This document shows positions 1-8,845 of a stretch of 37,569 nucleotides of DNA, one piece after another. Position numbers and translations under genes: made by a program. Origin of the DNA: CAYXGZ01 sp964464755 (GTDB lineage: Bacteria; Planctomycetota; MHYJ01; JACPRB01); the NCBI GenBank assembly GCA_964464755.1, contig CAYXGZ010000036.1, forward strand, positions 1 to 37,569. The letters are read 5' to 3'. The notes under the pieces were generated by a model. That model was not told where the DNA came from. It saw nothing but the letters and a program-made list of their open reading frames with translations, and made no database searches. Positions within the stretch are counted from its first letter, which is position 1, and every line of letters starts with the position of its first letter.

Positions 1-1334
1 TTGAAGTGGATCGCGCGGGCGACGAGCTCCTTGCCCGTGCCGCTCTCGCCGTGGAGGTAGACGGGCTCGTCGGTGTCGAGGATGCGGTCGAGCAGGCGGA
101 GGACGTCGTGCATCGGTCGCGAGCGGCCGACGATCGACGAGAAGTCGTGCTTGAGGGGCTCCTGGGGGCGGGCGGCGAGGAGGTCCTCCTTCACCTTGGC
201 GAGCTCGGCGTACTGGCGCTCGACCTTCTCGCGGAGCTGCTCGTTCAGCCGGGCGACCTCCTCGCGGGAGGCGGCCAGCTCGGCGGCGCGGCGCTCCTCG
301 CGCTCGAGGAGGCCGGCGGTCTCGATGGCGAGCGCGGCCTGGTCGGCGAGGGCCTGCAGGAGCGGGACGTCGGACTCGGAGAAGACGTTCGCCTCGAAGC
401 GGTTGTCGACGTAGAGGCAGCCGAGGACCCGGTCGCGGGCGCGCATCGGCACGCAGAGGAGGGAGCGGAGGCGGAGGTCGGAGACGGAGTGGGCGGCGGG
501 GAGGCCAGGGTCGTTCATGGCGTCGGCGGAGAGCACGGGCTTGCCGGAGCGGAGGACCTCCTCGGCGATCGTGTGGCTGACCTTGAACTCGGGGCGCTTG
601 ACGGCCTCCTTGTCGAAGTTGCGGGCGGTGCGGATGGCGAGCGTGGCGCCCTCGCGGAGGATGAGGAAGCCGCGCTCGGCGCCGGCGAACTCGACGACGG
701 AGTCGAGGATGAACTCGAGGAGGCGGCGGAGGTCGCGCTCGCCGGCGAGGAGGCGGTTGATCTCGACGATGCGGCGGAGGTTGTCGCGCTCGATCTCGAG
801 GAGCTCGAAGACGGGGGCGCCGAGGTGCTCCTCGAAGGCCTGGTCGAGGAGGCGGCGGGCCTCGTCGAGGACGCCGGGGCCGCGCTCGTCGACGAGGGAG
901 CTGAGGATGGTGCGGAAGTCGTCGAGGGTGAAGACCTTCTCGGCGGGCGGGCGGGGGGCGGGGAGGGGGACGCGGCGGGTCAGGCGGCCGCGGCGGCGGA
1001 GGCGGACGACGCGGACGCGGTCGGTGCGGGCCTCGGCGGGGTCGCCGCCGAGCTCGACGCGGATCTCGCTGCGGCCCGCGCGGACGATGTCGCCGTCCTG
1101 GAGGACGGCGACGTTGACGGCGGCGCCGTTGACGGTGGTGCCGGTGGGGGTCTCGAGGTCGACGACCTTCCAGCCGCCCTCGGGGGTCCGCTCGAACTGG
1201 AGGTGGCGCTCGGCGAGGGTCTCGTCGGCGAGGACGAGCGTGCAGGCGGCCCCGCGGCCGACGCTGAGGACGGGGTCGTCGGACTCGAAGACGGCGGGCT
1301 TGGCGCCCTCGACGGAGAGGGTGAGGCGGAGCAC
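1..1334 (-). CDS. FHA-GAF-sigma54 activator (partial, runs off window start)
   Basis: This is the N-terminal 444 residues of a sigma54 enhancer-binding transcription activator. Its C-terminus lies beyond base 1. An FHA domain (about 22-92, with SVGRG and TVNG) would bind phosphothreonine. A GAF sensor domain spans about 200-345, followed by a coiled-coil linker (345-390). The sigma54 AAA+ domain begins near 398 with the Walker A GESGTGKE at 429-436. The start is GTG at 1334: an in-frame TAA lies only five codons upstream and no other start codon intervenes. Family knowledge says such proteins open promoters with sigma54, here gated by a GAF ligand and by FHA-recognised phosphorylation. A sigma54 promoter exists at 34281, but nothing in the sequence links the two. 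Confidence 0.92.
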   Translation of the reverse strand, partial: MLRLTLSVEGAKPAVFESDDPVLSVGRGAACTLVLADETLAERHLQFERTPEGGWKVVDLETPTGTTVNGAAVNVAVLQDGDIVRAGRSEIRVELGGDPAEARTDRVRVVRLRRRGRLTRRVPLPAPRPPAEKVFTLDDFRTILSSLVDERGPGVLDEARRLLDQAFEEHLGAPVFELLEIERDNLRRIVEINRLLAGERDLRRLLEFILDSVVEFAGAERGFLILREGATLAIRTARNFDKEAVKRPEFKVSHTIAEEVLRSGKPVLSADAMNDPGLPAAHSVSDLRLRSLLCVPMRARDRVLGCLYVDNRFEANVFSESDVPLLQALADQAALAIETAGLLEREERRAAELAASREEVARLNEQLREKVERQYAELAKVKEDLLAARPQEPLKHDFSSIVGRSRPMHDVLRLLDRILDTDEPVYLHGESGTGKELVARAIHF

Positions 1335-1375
1335 GGGGGATAGGGTGACTTATCCCGGCCGCGGGGACAAGGGGA

Positions 1376-2302
1376 TCAGATTCCGCCGAGGTTGGCGGGG
1401 CGGAGCGTCTTGAGGCGGCGGGTGTCGGTGCCGGTCACGCGGAACAGCGCGGTCGAGAAGAGGCTCCAGGCGAGCCGGAGCACGTCGGGGAGGACGATCA
1501 GCGTGGCGACGACGGCGGCGCCCCAGCGGGCGTGGGCCGGGTCGACGACGAGGCGGGCGGCGACGAAGAGCAGGGGCAGGAGGGTCACGAGGAGGCGCTG
1601 GCCGTCGCGGGCGAGGACGAGGCGGAGCGTGAGGCTCCGGTAGCGGCGGGAGGCCGGGTCGAGGTCGAGCTCGCCGAGGTACTTGTCGACGAGCATGAGG
1701 AACGAGTTGACCTGGAGGAGCATCATCGAGAGCAGGAGGTAGGCGAGGGAGGTCTCGTCGAGGACGGAGAGGATGGCGAGGGCGGCGAGGCCGCCGAGCT
1801 TCACGGGGTCGCGCCAGAAGCCGCCGCGCTCGAGGTGGTCGGAGGCGCGGCGCGGGTCGCCGGGGAGGATGAGGCGGCAGAGGCGGACGTCGGGGACGAG
1901 GGCGATGCCGAGGGCGAGGAGGCCGAGGATCCAGACGAGGCGGCCGGTGGGCTCGGGGGCGCCGAAGAGGCGCATCAGGAGCATGGCGCCGGCGAGGCTG
2001 CAGACGTTGAGGTGGGTCCAGTCCATGGCCATGGAGTTGGCGACGTGGGCGCTGCGGGCCCGGCGGCCGTGGCGGCGGGACCAGCCGCGCCCGACGAGGT
2101 CGACGACCATGGCGACGGCCGCGGACTGCGAGAGGCCGACGACGAGGAGCCCGAGGGCCATCGGGGGCTCCTTCACGAGGAGCAGGAGGACGACGCAGGC
2201 GATGCCGCCGAGGCGGAGGGGGTCCTGGAAGAAGTACGGGGCGCGGGGGAAGGCCGGACCCGCGGGGGCGGCCTGGACCGGACTCGGCGCGTCCTTGAGC
2301 AT
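1376..2302 (-). CDS. Multi-pass membrane protein with internal tandem duplication
   Basis: A 308-residue hydrophobic protein of unknown function with about eight predicted membrane segments. I recognise no family. It has two homologous halves: FFQDPLRLGG at 24-33 corresponds to FWRDPVKLGG at 162-171, and VPDVRLCRL near 136 corresponds to LPDVLRLAW at 271. The offset is therefore a constant 135-138 residues across the repeat. This implies a two-fold pseudo-symmetric membrane protein made by gene duplication and fusion. The start ATG at 2302 has a purine-rich GGGAGGGAG about ten bases upstream. It lies downstream of the secreted-protein gene at 2395-3369 on the same strand, separated by 92 bases that include a hairpin. 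Confidence 0.75.
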   Translation of the reverse strand: MLKDAPSPVQAAPAGPAFPRAPYFFQDPLRLGGIACVVLLLLVKEPPMALGLLVVGLSQSAAVAMVVDLVGRGWSRRHGRRARSAHVANSMAMDWTHLNVCSLAGAMLLMRLFGAPEPTGRLVWILGLLALGIALVPDVRLCRLILPGDPRRASDHLERGGFWRDPVKLGGLAALAILSVLDETSLAYLLLSMMLLQVNSFLMLVDKYLGELDLDPASRRYRSLTLRLVLARDGQRLLVTLLPLLFVAARLVVDPAHARWGAAVVATLIVLPDVLRLAWSLFSTALFRVTGTDTRRLKTLRPANLGGI

Positions 2303-2359
2303 GGGGCGGGTCTCCCTCCCGGGGGCGTTCGTCCTGGCTGAGTTATATGACGTGGCGGC

Positions 2360-2390
2360 CGCGGGAAGTACTTAAAAATTCTTTCCCGCG
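2360..2390 (-). terminator. Stem-loop after the 2395-3369 gene
   Basis: CGCGGGAA (2360-2367) pairs perfectly with TTCCCGCG (2383-2390) around a 15-base AT-rich loop, four bases after the TGA of the upstream gene on the minus strand. No T tract follows on the minus strand, so intrinsic termination is uncertain. It could instead stabilise the 3' end or be a regulatory hairpin. Confidence 0.4.
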
Positions 2391-2394
2391 CCGT

Positions 2395-3369
2395 TCACAT
2401 CACCCACTGCCGCAGGACGCCGTCGAAGGCCTCCTTGGCCTTGGCCGGGTCGCCGCCGTCGGCGAGGTCCTCCAGGACCTCCGCGAAGTCCTTGGAGGGC
2501 TCCGGGGCGGCCTCGTGGAAGGCCTTGGCCTCCTTGGCCGCCGCCTTCAGCTCCAGGAGGGCCTTGCCGTCGAGGCCCCTGGAGATCTGGGCGCCGAGGA
2601 GGTTGCAGATCGTCACCCGCGTCTCGAGGGAGGCGGCGGCGCGCAGGCCCTTGAGGGTGCGGGCCACCTGCTCGAAGGTGAGGTTCGGGTCGACGAAGAA
2701 GCCCTTCTTGTTGTTCACGTGGGCGTCGTTCTGGGCCATGGGGTTCTTGGAGGCCTTGTTGGTCCAGACCTGGGCGTCGCGGATGTCGCGGAGGACGACG
2801 CGGGCCATGGCCGCCGTGCCCGTGAAGTCGGTCTTCTCGACGACCTCGTCGAGCAGCGTGTTGGCCTTCCCGATGAAGGACTGGAACGCGTCGTAGGCCT
2901 TGTCGGTGGGGGCGACCTGGCCGGAGCCGAGGTCCTTGAGCTGCTCCAGGGTCTCCTCGAGCTGCGTGGCGAGCTTCTCGAGCCGGGGGAGCATCTCGCG
3001 GCCCGCGGCGAGGGTCTTGACGGCCTGGCCGAGCAGGAGGACCTGGTCGCCGTGCGTCGTGTCCTCGGTCCAGGCGACGACGCGGTACAGGCCCGGCGTG
3101 CCCGGGCGGAAGATCAGCTTGAAGGACTTCTTCGACGCCTCGGCACAGGTCTTGATCACGCGCTGGTCGGAGGGGTGCTGGAGGAAGCGCGTGGTCCGGG
3201 CGTCCCAGCGGCGCTCGAGGCGGCGCGCGGAGCCGTCGACGGGCTCCTCGTCGCCGAGCGTGCAGCGGCCCGAGACCGGCCAGCCGTCGGACTGCGGGTC
3301 GCCGGCGACCAGTCCCGCGGGGTCCTGGAGCAGGGCGAGGAGGGTCGCGAGCGCGGCGAGGGTCTTCAT
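2395..3369 (-). CDS. Secreted protein of unknown function, partner of the GspK-like gene
   Basis: A 324-residue protein starting with a signal peptide (MKTLAALATLLALL, Ala/Leu-rich to about residue 22). No recognised domain follows. The C-terminal two thirds is charged, predicted mostly helical, and contains a heptad-like stretch around KLATQLEETLEQLKDL. Its ATG overlaps the stop of the upstream giant pseudopilin gene (ATGA, sharing 3367-3368), so the two are translationally coupled. It is therefore likely exported and may work with the upstream pseudopilin-like protein at the cell surface or in the periplasm, by context only. A long open frame continuing upstream through 6996 in the same frame is a shadow of the coupled gene. 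Confidence 0.72.
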   Translation of the reverse strand: MKTLAALATLLALLQDPAGLVAGDPQSDGWPVSGRCTLGDEEPVDGSARRLERRWDARTTRFLQHPSDQRVIKTCAEASKKSFKLIFRPGTPGLYRVVAWTEDTTHGDQVLLLGQAVKTLAAGREMLPRLEKLATQLEETLEQLKDLGSGQVAPTDKAYDAFQSFIGKANTLLDEVVEKTDFTGTAAMARVVLRDIRDAQVWTNKASKNPMAQNDAHVNNKKGFFVDPNLTFEQVARTLKGLRAAASLETRVTICNLLGAQISRGLDGKALLELKAAAKEAKAFHEAAPEPSKDFAEVLEDLADGGDPAKAKEAFDGVLRQWVM

Positions 3370-6300
3370 TGCAGGGTGTCCTCGATCTCGTAGCTGAGGT
3401 ACTGGACGCCGGTCGTGTAGTAGATCGTCACGTCGTCGATCGCCGGGGTGTCGAGGAGGATGGAGTTGTGCGTGCACTCCGGCAGGCGGATCTTGAAGCG
3501 GTACCGGGCGTCGTCGAGCTCGGTGACGACGAGGTTCATGCCGTAGGAGCCGCCGTCGGCGAGCATGGGCTCGCCGGAGTCCTGGCGGTTGACGACGAAC
3601 TGGAGCTCGACCTCGGCGCGGATCTCCTTCTCGGAGTAGTAGTCGCGGACCTGGGGCTTGCCGTCCGAGGAGTGCTGGGGCGGGTACCAAGTCCAGGCGG
3701 TCCCGAGGATCCGGGCCTGGAGGGGGACGGAGGCCTGCGTGGCGGGCCGGCCCTGGGCGACGGTGCCGCCGCCCGCGGCGGGGGCGGAGGCGGAGGACGG
3801 GGGCGGCAGGTTCCGGAGCCCCTGGGTGAAGGCGAGCGGCCGCGAGAGGAAGGCGCCCTCCTTCTTCGGGCGGGCGCGGTAGTAGCGGCCCTTGGACCAG
3901 AGGTCCTGGCCGTGCTGGATGGCGTTGCCCTTCCAGACGTAGATCTCGTCGAGCGTGGCGTCCGAGGCCCAGTTCCGCGAGAGGATGCTCGTGCTGGACC
4001 CGGCCCAGGACGGGCCCTGGCCCTCGGCGGTCTTCGACGGCTCGCCGAAGCGCACGAGGTTGCCCGGCTGCACCCAGTCGTTCTCCGTGCAGGGGGCCGG
4101 GTGAACGTGGATGTCGGCCGTGCCCGGCTGCTTGATGCCGTTCACGAGGATCTCGCAGGAGGTGTCGCTGCCCTTCCAGTGGTAGATCACGTGCGTCCAG
4201 CGGTGGGCGGAGAGCAGGTCGACGTTGTTCGTGTCGGTGTGGGCGCGGTGGTTGAGCGAGGGCGTCATCTGGCCGACGCCGCCGAACGCGTTGGGCGCGT
4301 AGCCCACGCAGAAGGAGGCCGGCCGCCAGGGGCCCTGCGGGTAGATCGGGTTCGTGCCCTCGTTCGGCGAGGCCGAGTAGGCCGGCGCGTCGGCGCTGGG
4401 CAGGAACCACTGGCCGTTGATGTACTGCTTCATGCCGAAGCCGCCGCCGGGGGTCCAGTAGTCGAGCGAGAAGTACGTCCGGGGCTTGCCGGTCATCTCG
4501 GGGCGGTACGTGGGCTTGAGCCAGTACGCCGTGGTGCCGTCGCCGGAGATCACCTTGTCCGAGATCTGGTAGAGCAGGGCGCAGTCGCGCTCGACGAACG
4601 CGCCGTCGGTCCGCAGGTCGAGCGGGGCGACGTAGTCCGCGGCCGGCGACTGGCCGTCCTCGTAGTCGCGGGCCAGGCGGTAGTGGCCGGGCGCGTTGAG
4701 CTCGGGCGTGTAGGGCCCGATGAACTTCTCGGTGCGGTCGGGGCTGTTGCGGAGGATGCTCGTGCCGCGCACGATGTCGCGGGCGTCGTCCGCGTGGTGG
4801 TGCAGCGTGCAGTCGTACGAGAAGTGCCCGTGCATCGTGTCGCCGCGCTCCGAGGCGCCCTTGGGCGTGGACTCGACGTTCCCCTTCGCGTGGAAGACGC
4901 CGGTGGAGCTCCAGCAGCCGCCGTGCGTGGCCAGGGTGAGGTACCCGCTGTAGCGGCACTCGCGCGGCGCGGGCCCGTTGTCGGGCTCGGGGCCGATCTC
5001 GATCGTGCGGTTCGTGTTGGTGACGACGGTGCCGCCGGGCCGGGGCGAGGCCTCGCCCTCGTAGAACTGCGCCTGCGTGGTCTCGCGGAGCGCGTCGTAG
5101 GCCTTCACGAGGCAGTTGAACTTGCGGCGGGAGACGATCTGGCCGCGTTTCGTGTTCATGAGGTCGTCGCCGCCCTCGGCGCGGACGAGCAGGCCCTCGC
5201 TCTCGATCTCGAAGAGCCCCATCGGCGTGAAGCAGAACTCGGTCGAGTTGCAGATGAGGTCCGTCTTGTCGACGGTCAGGTGCAGGTTGGCGTCCGGGTT
5301 GAGCTCGTTGAGCGTGCAGTTCGGGTTGAAGTTGGCCTTGAGCACGTCGGCGAGGGCGCGGCCGGCCCAGTCCTGCTGGATCTTCGAGGGGGAGCCGTAG
5401 AGGTTGTCGGAGCCGGAGGGGTTCCCGCCGCCCCAGCTCCAGCCGGAGCTGCCCTCGGGGTGCTCGTAGTCGTAGTAGATGTCCCGGGCGTCCCGAAGGA
5501 GGCCCATGGCGGCGAGGTTGTCGCAGAACGCGTAGAACTGCCTCCAGGAGCGGAAGGGGCCGCCGAACCAGGCGCTGCCGTAGGAGAAGCCGGGGAGGTT
5601 CGGCGAGGTCTTCCGGTCGCGGCAGGCGATCATCTCCTCGGCGACGTCCTCGGCGTACGGGGCGCCGGGCGTGGTGCTCGAGGAGGCGGCTTGCGTGCCG
5701 CTGCCGCCCTTGGCCACGAAGGCCGGGGTCGAGTAGAGGAAGCCGAACTCGTCGCCCAGCTTGGCGCCGGGCCGGTTGTCGTACTTCGTGTGGAGCATGA
5801 AGGAGTACTCGTCGGCCGCGGGGTTGTGCTTGCGGCGCTCGACGATGAAGAAGCCCCGGAGCCCGACGATGAGGGCCGTGAGGACCTCCTTGCTCGCGAG
5901 GTTGACGTTGACCGGGGCGCGCCGCACGCGCTCGATCCACTGCGCGTTCACCTCGTCGAGCCCGTTGATGGCGTGGCCGACGCCGCGGGGGTCGGCGTAC
6001 TCGGGCGCCCAGACCAGCGGCTCCTGGATGGGCTGCATCTCGACGTCGCGGCCGCGGCCGTAGCGGAAGAGGCCGAGGCGCTGGTTGTACTTCACCGGGT
6101 AGGCGTCGAGGACGTCCTGGCTCAGCGGCACCGGGCAGGCGAGGTCGGAGTCGATCCAGGCGTGCACGGTGAGGTGCGGCGCGGCCTTGCGGTAGTCGTC
6201 GCGGCCGAGGATCGCCTCGAGCTCCTTCTTGGCGTGGTAGCCCTCCTTGGGGCGCTTGGCCAGGATCCGCTTGCCGAGGTGCTGGACCTGCAGGACGTCG

Positions 6301-6872
6301 CCGAGGTTGTTCAGGATGCGCTCGAGGTTCTTCGACACGACGTGCTCGGAGCCCTGCGCGACGCCGTCGTTCACGTAGATCCGGCTGTTCGCGTCGGTCA
6401 CGAGCAGGCGGAAGATGTCGCCGTTCTTGGAGTAGGTCCCCGTGCCGAGCCGGCCGGAGAAGCCGAGGTCCTTGCCGTCGAGCCGGAGGAGGAGGGGGGC
6501 GGTCTTGTCGTCGTCGGGGTCCTGGAGGTCCTCGGCCTCCCAGGCGTAGGAGGGGTTGCGGGCGAGCTCGAGCGGGGTGACCCAGTCGGGCGAGCCGGTT
6601 TCGTCGACCTTGGAGCCCCAGTACTGCATGCCCTTGGCGTCCGGCGCGCCGCGCTGAATGCCGTTCATGATCTGGTCGGTGGCGTACTCGAGGCCCGCGC
6701 GGGCGACGAGCCGGGCCCGGATTTCGTCGAGGTAGTTGTGCGAGATGTCCCGCTCCAGGGTGGAAAGCGTGGCGAAAGCGATCGCCATCAGCGAGATGAG
6801 GGCGAGGACCGACAGGACGATGATGAGGGCGACGCCGCGACGCCTGGAGACACGACGAAACACGTTGGCCAT
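3366..6872 (-). CDS. Giant GspK-like minor pseudopilin with LamG-like domain
   Basis: A 1,168-residue protein with a prepilin-type N-terminus: RRRG then VALIIVLSVLALISL, with predicted peptidase cleavage after Gly13. Residue +5 is Ile, not Glu; lack of Glu5 is typical of GspK tip pseudopilins and of PilX/GspK-like proteins. A segment near 365 (VNVNLASKEVLTAL) matches the GspK helix-hairpin-helix signature. Ordinary GspK proteins are about 300-350 residues, so most of this chain is an added exported region. Within it, the stretch around ILVNGIKQPG through TLDEIYVWKG looks like a LamG/concanavalin fold. The start ATG at 6872 is supported by AGGAG six bases upstream; an upstream in-frame ATG at 7001 adds a non-pilin leader and is rejected. 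Coupled to the secreted-protein gene that follows. Confidence 0.82.
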   Translation of the reverse strand: MANVFRRVSRRRGVALIIVLSVLALISLMAIAFATLSTLERDISHNYLDEIRARLVARAGLEYATDQIMNGIQRGAPDAKGMQYWGSKVDETGSPDWVTPLELARNPSYAWEAEDLQDPDDDKTAPLLLRLDGKDLGFSGRLGTGTYSKNGDIFRLLVTDANSRIYVNDGVAQGSEHVVSKNLERILNNLGDVLQVQHLGKRILAKRPKEGYHAKKELEAILGRDDYRKAAPHLTVHAWIDSDLACPVPLSQDVLDAYPVKYNQRLGLFRYGRGRDVEMQPIQEPLVWAPEYADPRGVGHAINGLDEVNAQWIERVRRAPVNVNLASKEVLTALIVGLRGFFIVERRKHNPAADEYSFMLHTKYDNRPGAKLGDEFGFLYSTPAFVAKGGSGTQAASSSTTPGAPYAEDVAEEMIACRDRKTSPNLPGFSYGSAWFGGPFRSWRQFYAFCDNLAAMGLLRDARDIYYDYEHPEGSSGWSWGGGNPSGSDNLYGSPSKIQQDWAGRALADVLKANFNPNCTLNELNPDANLHLTVDKTDLICNSTEFCFTPMGLFEIESEGLLVRAEGGDDLMNTKRGQIVSRRKFNCLVKAYDALRETTQAQFYEGEASPRPGGTVVTNTNRTIEIGPEPDNGPAPRECRYSGYLTLATHGGCWSSTGVFHAKGNVESTPKGASERGDTMHGHFSYDCTLHHHADDARDIVRGTSILRNSPDRTEKFIGPYTPELNAPGHYRLARDYEDGQSPAADYVAPLDLRTDGAFVERDCALLYQISDKVISGDGTTAYWLKPTYRPEMTGKPRTYFSLDYWTPGGGFGMKQYINGQWFLPSADAPAYSASPNEGTNPIYPQGPWRPASFCVGYAPNAFGGVGQMTPSLNHRAHTDTNNVDLLSAHRWTHVIYHWKGSDTSCEILVNGIKQPGTADIHVHPAPCTENDWVQPGNLVRFGEPSKTAEGQGPSWAGSSTSILSRNWASDATLDEIYVWKGNAIQHGQDLWSKGRYYRARPKKEGAFLSRPLAFTQGLRNLPPPSSASAPAAGGGTVAQGRPATQASVPLQARILGTAWTWYPPQHSSDGKPQVRDYYSEKEIRAEVELQFVVNRQDSGEPMLADGGSYGMNLVVTELDDARYRFKIRLPECTHNSILLDTPAIDDVTIYYTTGVQYLSYEIEDTLQ

Positions 6873-7027
6873 ACCCGCTCCTGTTAGCCTGCGGAATTCC
6901 AAGCAAATGGCGTGCGCGAGCGCGGAATCCGGTCCGAAACAGCGTTGCATGGGGTATGGGGGGAGAATTTCCGGATCTGGACCCGGAAGGGGGCAAATCA
7001 CGCGATCGGGCGCGGGCGGGGGATTAC

Positions 7028-7053
7028 CGGATCGTAACGTGGTTACCGATCCG
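7028..7053 (-). terminator. Stem-loop after the cyclic-nucleotide/DUF4388 gene
   Basis: CGGATCGTAAC (7028-7038) pairs with GTTACCGATCCG (7042-7053) with one bulged base and a 3-base loop, nine bases after the stop of the gene ending at 7062. No T tract follows on the minus strand, so it is called a possible terminator or 3'-end stabiliser. The rest of the 6873-7061 gap shows no gene. Confidence 0.4.
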
Positions 7054-7061
7054 TGCCGCGC

Positions 7062-8291
7062 TCACTGGGCGGCGGGGGCTTCCGGCGGGTGGCGGCGGTC
7101 CGTGTCCCGCCTCAGCACCTTCTCGGTCGGCCGGCCCGCGATCTCCGCGGGGTTCACGTCGGAGGGCGGCTGGGGGATCGGCTCGTCGGAACTCGACGCG
7201 ACGCGCCGGGTCGGCGCGGAGTGGATGGAGTCCGCCCCGCCGGTGATGCGCCGGCTCTCCTCGTAGACGGCCTCGTCGCGGCGCCGCATGCCCTCGAGCA
7301 GGAGGCCGACGCTGTCGAGCAGGATCGTGCGGGGGATGTCCTTCTTGCCGGGTTCGAAGCGGAACGGACCCTTGTGCCAGCCCAGGAACTCGTACGCCGC
7401 CGCCTCGCCGACGAGGGTCCCGAGCTTCCCGTCCATCGGCTGGCCGCCCTCGATGTAGAGCGAGAAGGTCCGGCCCTCGTGCCAGGCCTGCAGCGTCCCG
7501 GTCTGGGCGCCCGCGGCCATGGACTGGATCAGCTCGGCGGGCGGGATCATCTCCAGCCGGCCGATCAGGCCCTTCTTCGCCTGCTCGGCGATCGACGAGT
7601 TCGTGTTGTTCAGGCGCGCCGAGAGGATGCGGGCCAGCGTCAGCCCGAGGGCCGGCACCTGGCCGACGAGGCGGGGGAAGTCGTCGCGCGAGATCTCCAG
7701 GAGGATGCCCGCCTCCTTGCAGCGGACGCTCGCGCTGGCCGCGTCGCCGGTGATCAGGGACATCTCGCCGAAGGTCTCGCCGGGGCCGAGGGTGACGAGG
7801 ACGTGCTCCTCCTCGTGGTCGGTCTTCACGACCTCGAAGGCGCCGGACACGATGATGTGCATCGAGCGGCCCGGCTCGCCGGCCCGGATGATCTCCTCGC
7901 CGGGCACCGGCCGCTTCTCGCGCAGCATCGGGAGGATGCGCTCGAGGAGCTGGGGCCGGATCCCGTGGAAGATCTTCATGTTCGACAGCGCGTTGAGCGC
8001 GAACTGCGCGAAGTCGGGCGTGAGGCGGCGCACCGTCAGGACGTTGTCGGACTTGAAGGTGAACCAGGCCTGGCCCTCGGTGCATCCGCCGCAGTAGATG
8101 TGGCGGAAGTCGTTGAGGTTCTCGCCGTGCTGGATGCGCAGGAGCGTCCCCGCGAGCGCGAAGACGGCCCGCATGCAGACCGGCGCGAAGTTGATGCCGA
8201 GCACGGAGGGCGACATGAACTCCATCCCGTCGCCCACCTTGTAGAGCGGGCACCCGTTCTCGTCGTCGATCCGGGCGATGATCTTCTGCAT
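7062..8291 (-). CDS. Cyclic-nucleotide-binding-like and DUF4388 (PATAN) regulator
   Basis: A 409-residue cytoplasmic protein. The N-terminal 100 residues are an unassigned module with four cysteines (C14, C39, C67, C70, the last two in YCGGC), possibly metal-binding. A CRP-like cyclic-nucleotide fold spans about 105-230 and includes FGEMSLITGDAASASVR. The phosphate-binding cassette lacks the usual Arg (canonical PRxA is AASA here), so classical cAMP binding is doubtful. A DUF4388/PATAN domain follows (about 242-340), then a disordered polar tail. Such DUF4388 proteins accompany signalling and motility systems. The ATG lies two bases after the stop of the upstream gene (8294), so the pair is co-transcribed. 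Confidence 0.82.
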   Translation of the reverse strand: MQKIIARIDDENGCPLYKVGDGMEFMSPSVLGINFAPVCMRAVFALAGTLLRIQHGENLNDFRHIYCGGCTEGQAWFTFKSDNVLTVRRLTPDFAQFALNALSNMKIFHGIRPQLLERILPMLREKRPVPGEEIIRAGEPGRSMHIIVSGAFEVVKTDHEEEHVLVTLGPGETFGEMSLITGDAASASVRCKEAGILLEISRDDFPRLVGQVPALGLTLARILSARLNNTNSSIAEQAKKGLIGRLEMIPPAELIQSMAAGAQTGTLQAWHEGRTFSLYIEGGQPMDGKLGTLVGEAAAYEFLGWHKGPFRFEPGKKDIPRTILLDSVGLLLEGMRRRDEAVYEESRRITGGADSIHSAPTRRVASSSDEPIPQPPSDVNPAEIAGRPTEKVLRRDTDRRHPPEAPAAQ

Positions 8292-8293
8292 GG

Positions 8294-8800
8294 CTAGTCG
8301 GTGGTGGTGGAGGCGGCCCGGATCCAGGCCTCGTCGGTCTCGCCGGCCGGGATCACCTCGCCGTTGCGGAGCAGGAGGTTGCCGCCCGAGCCCGCCCCGT
8401 GGTTGCCCGGCCGGTCGCCGCCGATCGCGTCGCGCGGCTCGTAGCTCCGGATCCCGCGCACCGGACCGCGGTAGTCCACGCTGGACACGTCGAGCCCGGG
8501 CGTCGTCCGGCCGTGCACCGGGCAGACCAGGTTCCGCGGCGAGAGCGGGAAGGGGAGCTGGACGGGCCAGTCCGGGACGGCGAGCCAGAACTTCCGGCCG
8601 GTCGGCAGGGCGTCCCAGGCCGCGCCCGCCCGGGGCGAGCCCGCCTGGATCCCCATCCCGAGGCGCACGAGGTTCTGGACGCAGCCCTCCTGCAGGTCGC
8701 GCTTCTTCATCCCCGTCCACGCGACGATCGCCACGGGGACCGCGACGATCAGGGCCGCGGCCGCGGCGAGCGCGGTCCGCCGGTCGAGGAGGCTGGGCAC
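8294..8800 (-). CDS. Small membrane-anchored pseudopilin-like protein
   Basis: About 168 residues: a short basic N-terminus, one membrane segment (roughly residues 10-30), then an extracytoplasmic domain with CVQNLVRLGMGI, LVCPVHG and DYRGP. The arrangement recalls the truncated DUF1559/pseudopilin proteins common in planctomycetes, but there is no clear prepilin cleavage motif, so the family call is tentative. I choose the GTG at 8800 because a TACCCT hexamer lies seven bases upstream, fitting the leaderless pattern elsewhere in the window; a TTG at 8806 would add two residues. No Shine-Dalgarno is visible. The downstream regulator gene follows after two bases. Confidence 0.6.
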   Translation of the reverse strand: MPSLLDRRTALAAAAALIVAVPVAIVAWTGMKKRDLQEGCVQNLVRLGMGIQAGSPRAGAAWDALPTGRKFWLAVPDWPVQLPFPLSPRNLVCPVHGRTTPGLDVSSVDYRGPVRGIRSYEPRDAIGGDRPGNHGAGSGGNLLLRNGEVIPAGETDEAWIRAASTTTD

Positions 8801-8845
8801 GGGCAAAAGGGTAGCACAGCGCGGCCCCCGGCGGAAGCGCGGCCC

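Noticed and set aside
6..1343. Long plus-strand open frame opposite the FHA-GAF-sigma54 gene
   Set aside because: It is an antisense shadow caused by high GC. The minus strand encodes clear FHA, GAF and Walker A motifs, while the plus-strand product is low-complexity Glu/Asp/Gly/Ala/Val.
6873..6905. GG-N10-GC spacing resembling a sigma54 promoter upstream of the GspK-like gene
   Set aside because: The remainder of the -24/-12 consensus is absent, and the predicted start would fall on the ribosome site just before the ATG.
2395..6996. A 1,533-residue minus-strand frame covering the pseudopilin and the secreted partner
   Set aside because: Only its last 324 codons (from ATG 3369) encode a plausible protein. 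The rest is an Arg/Pro-rich out-of-frame reading of the GspK-like gene.
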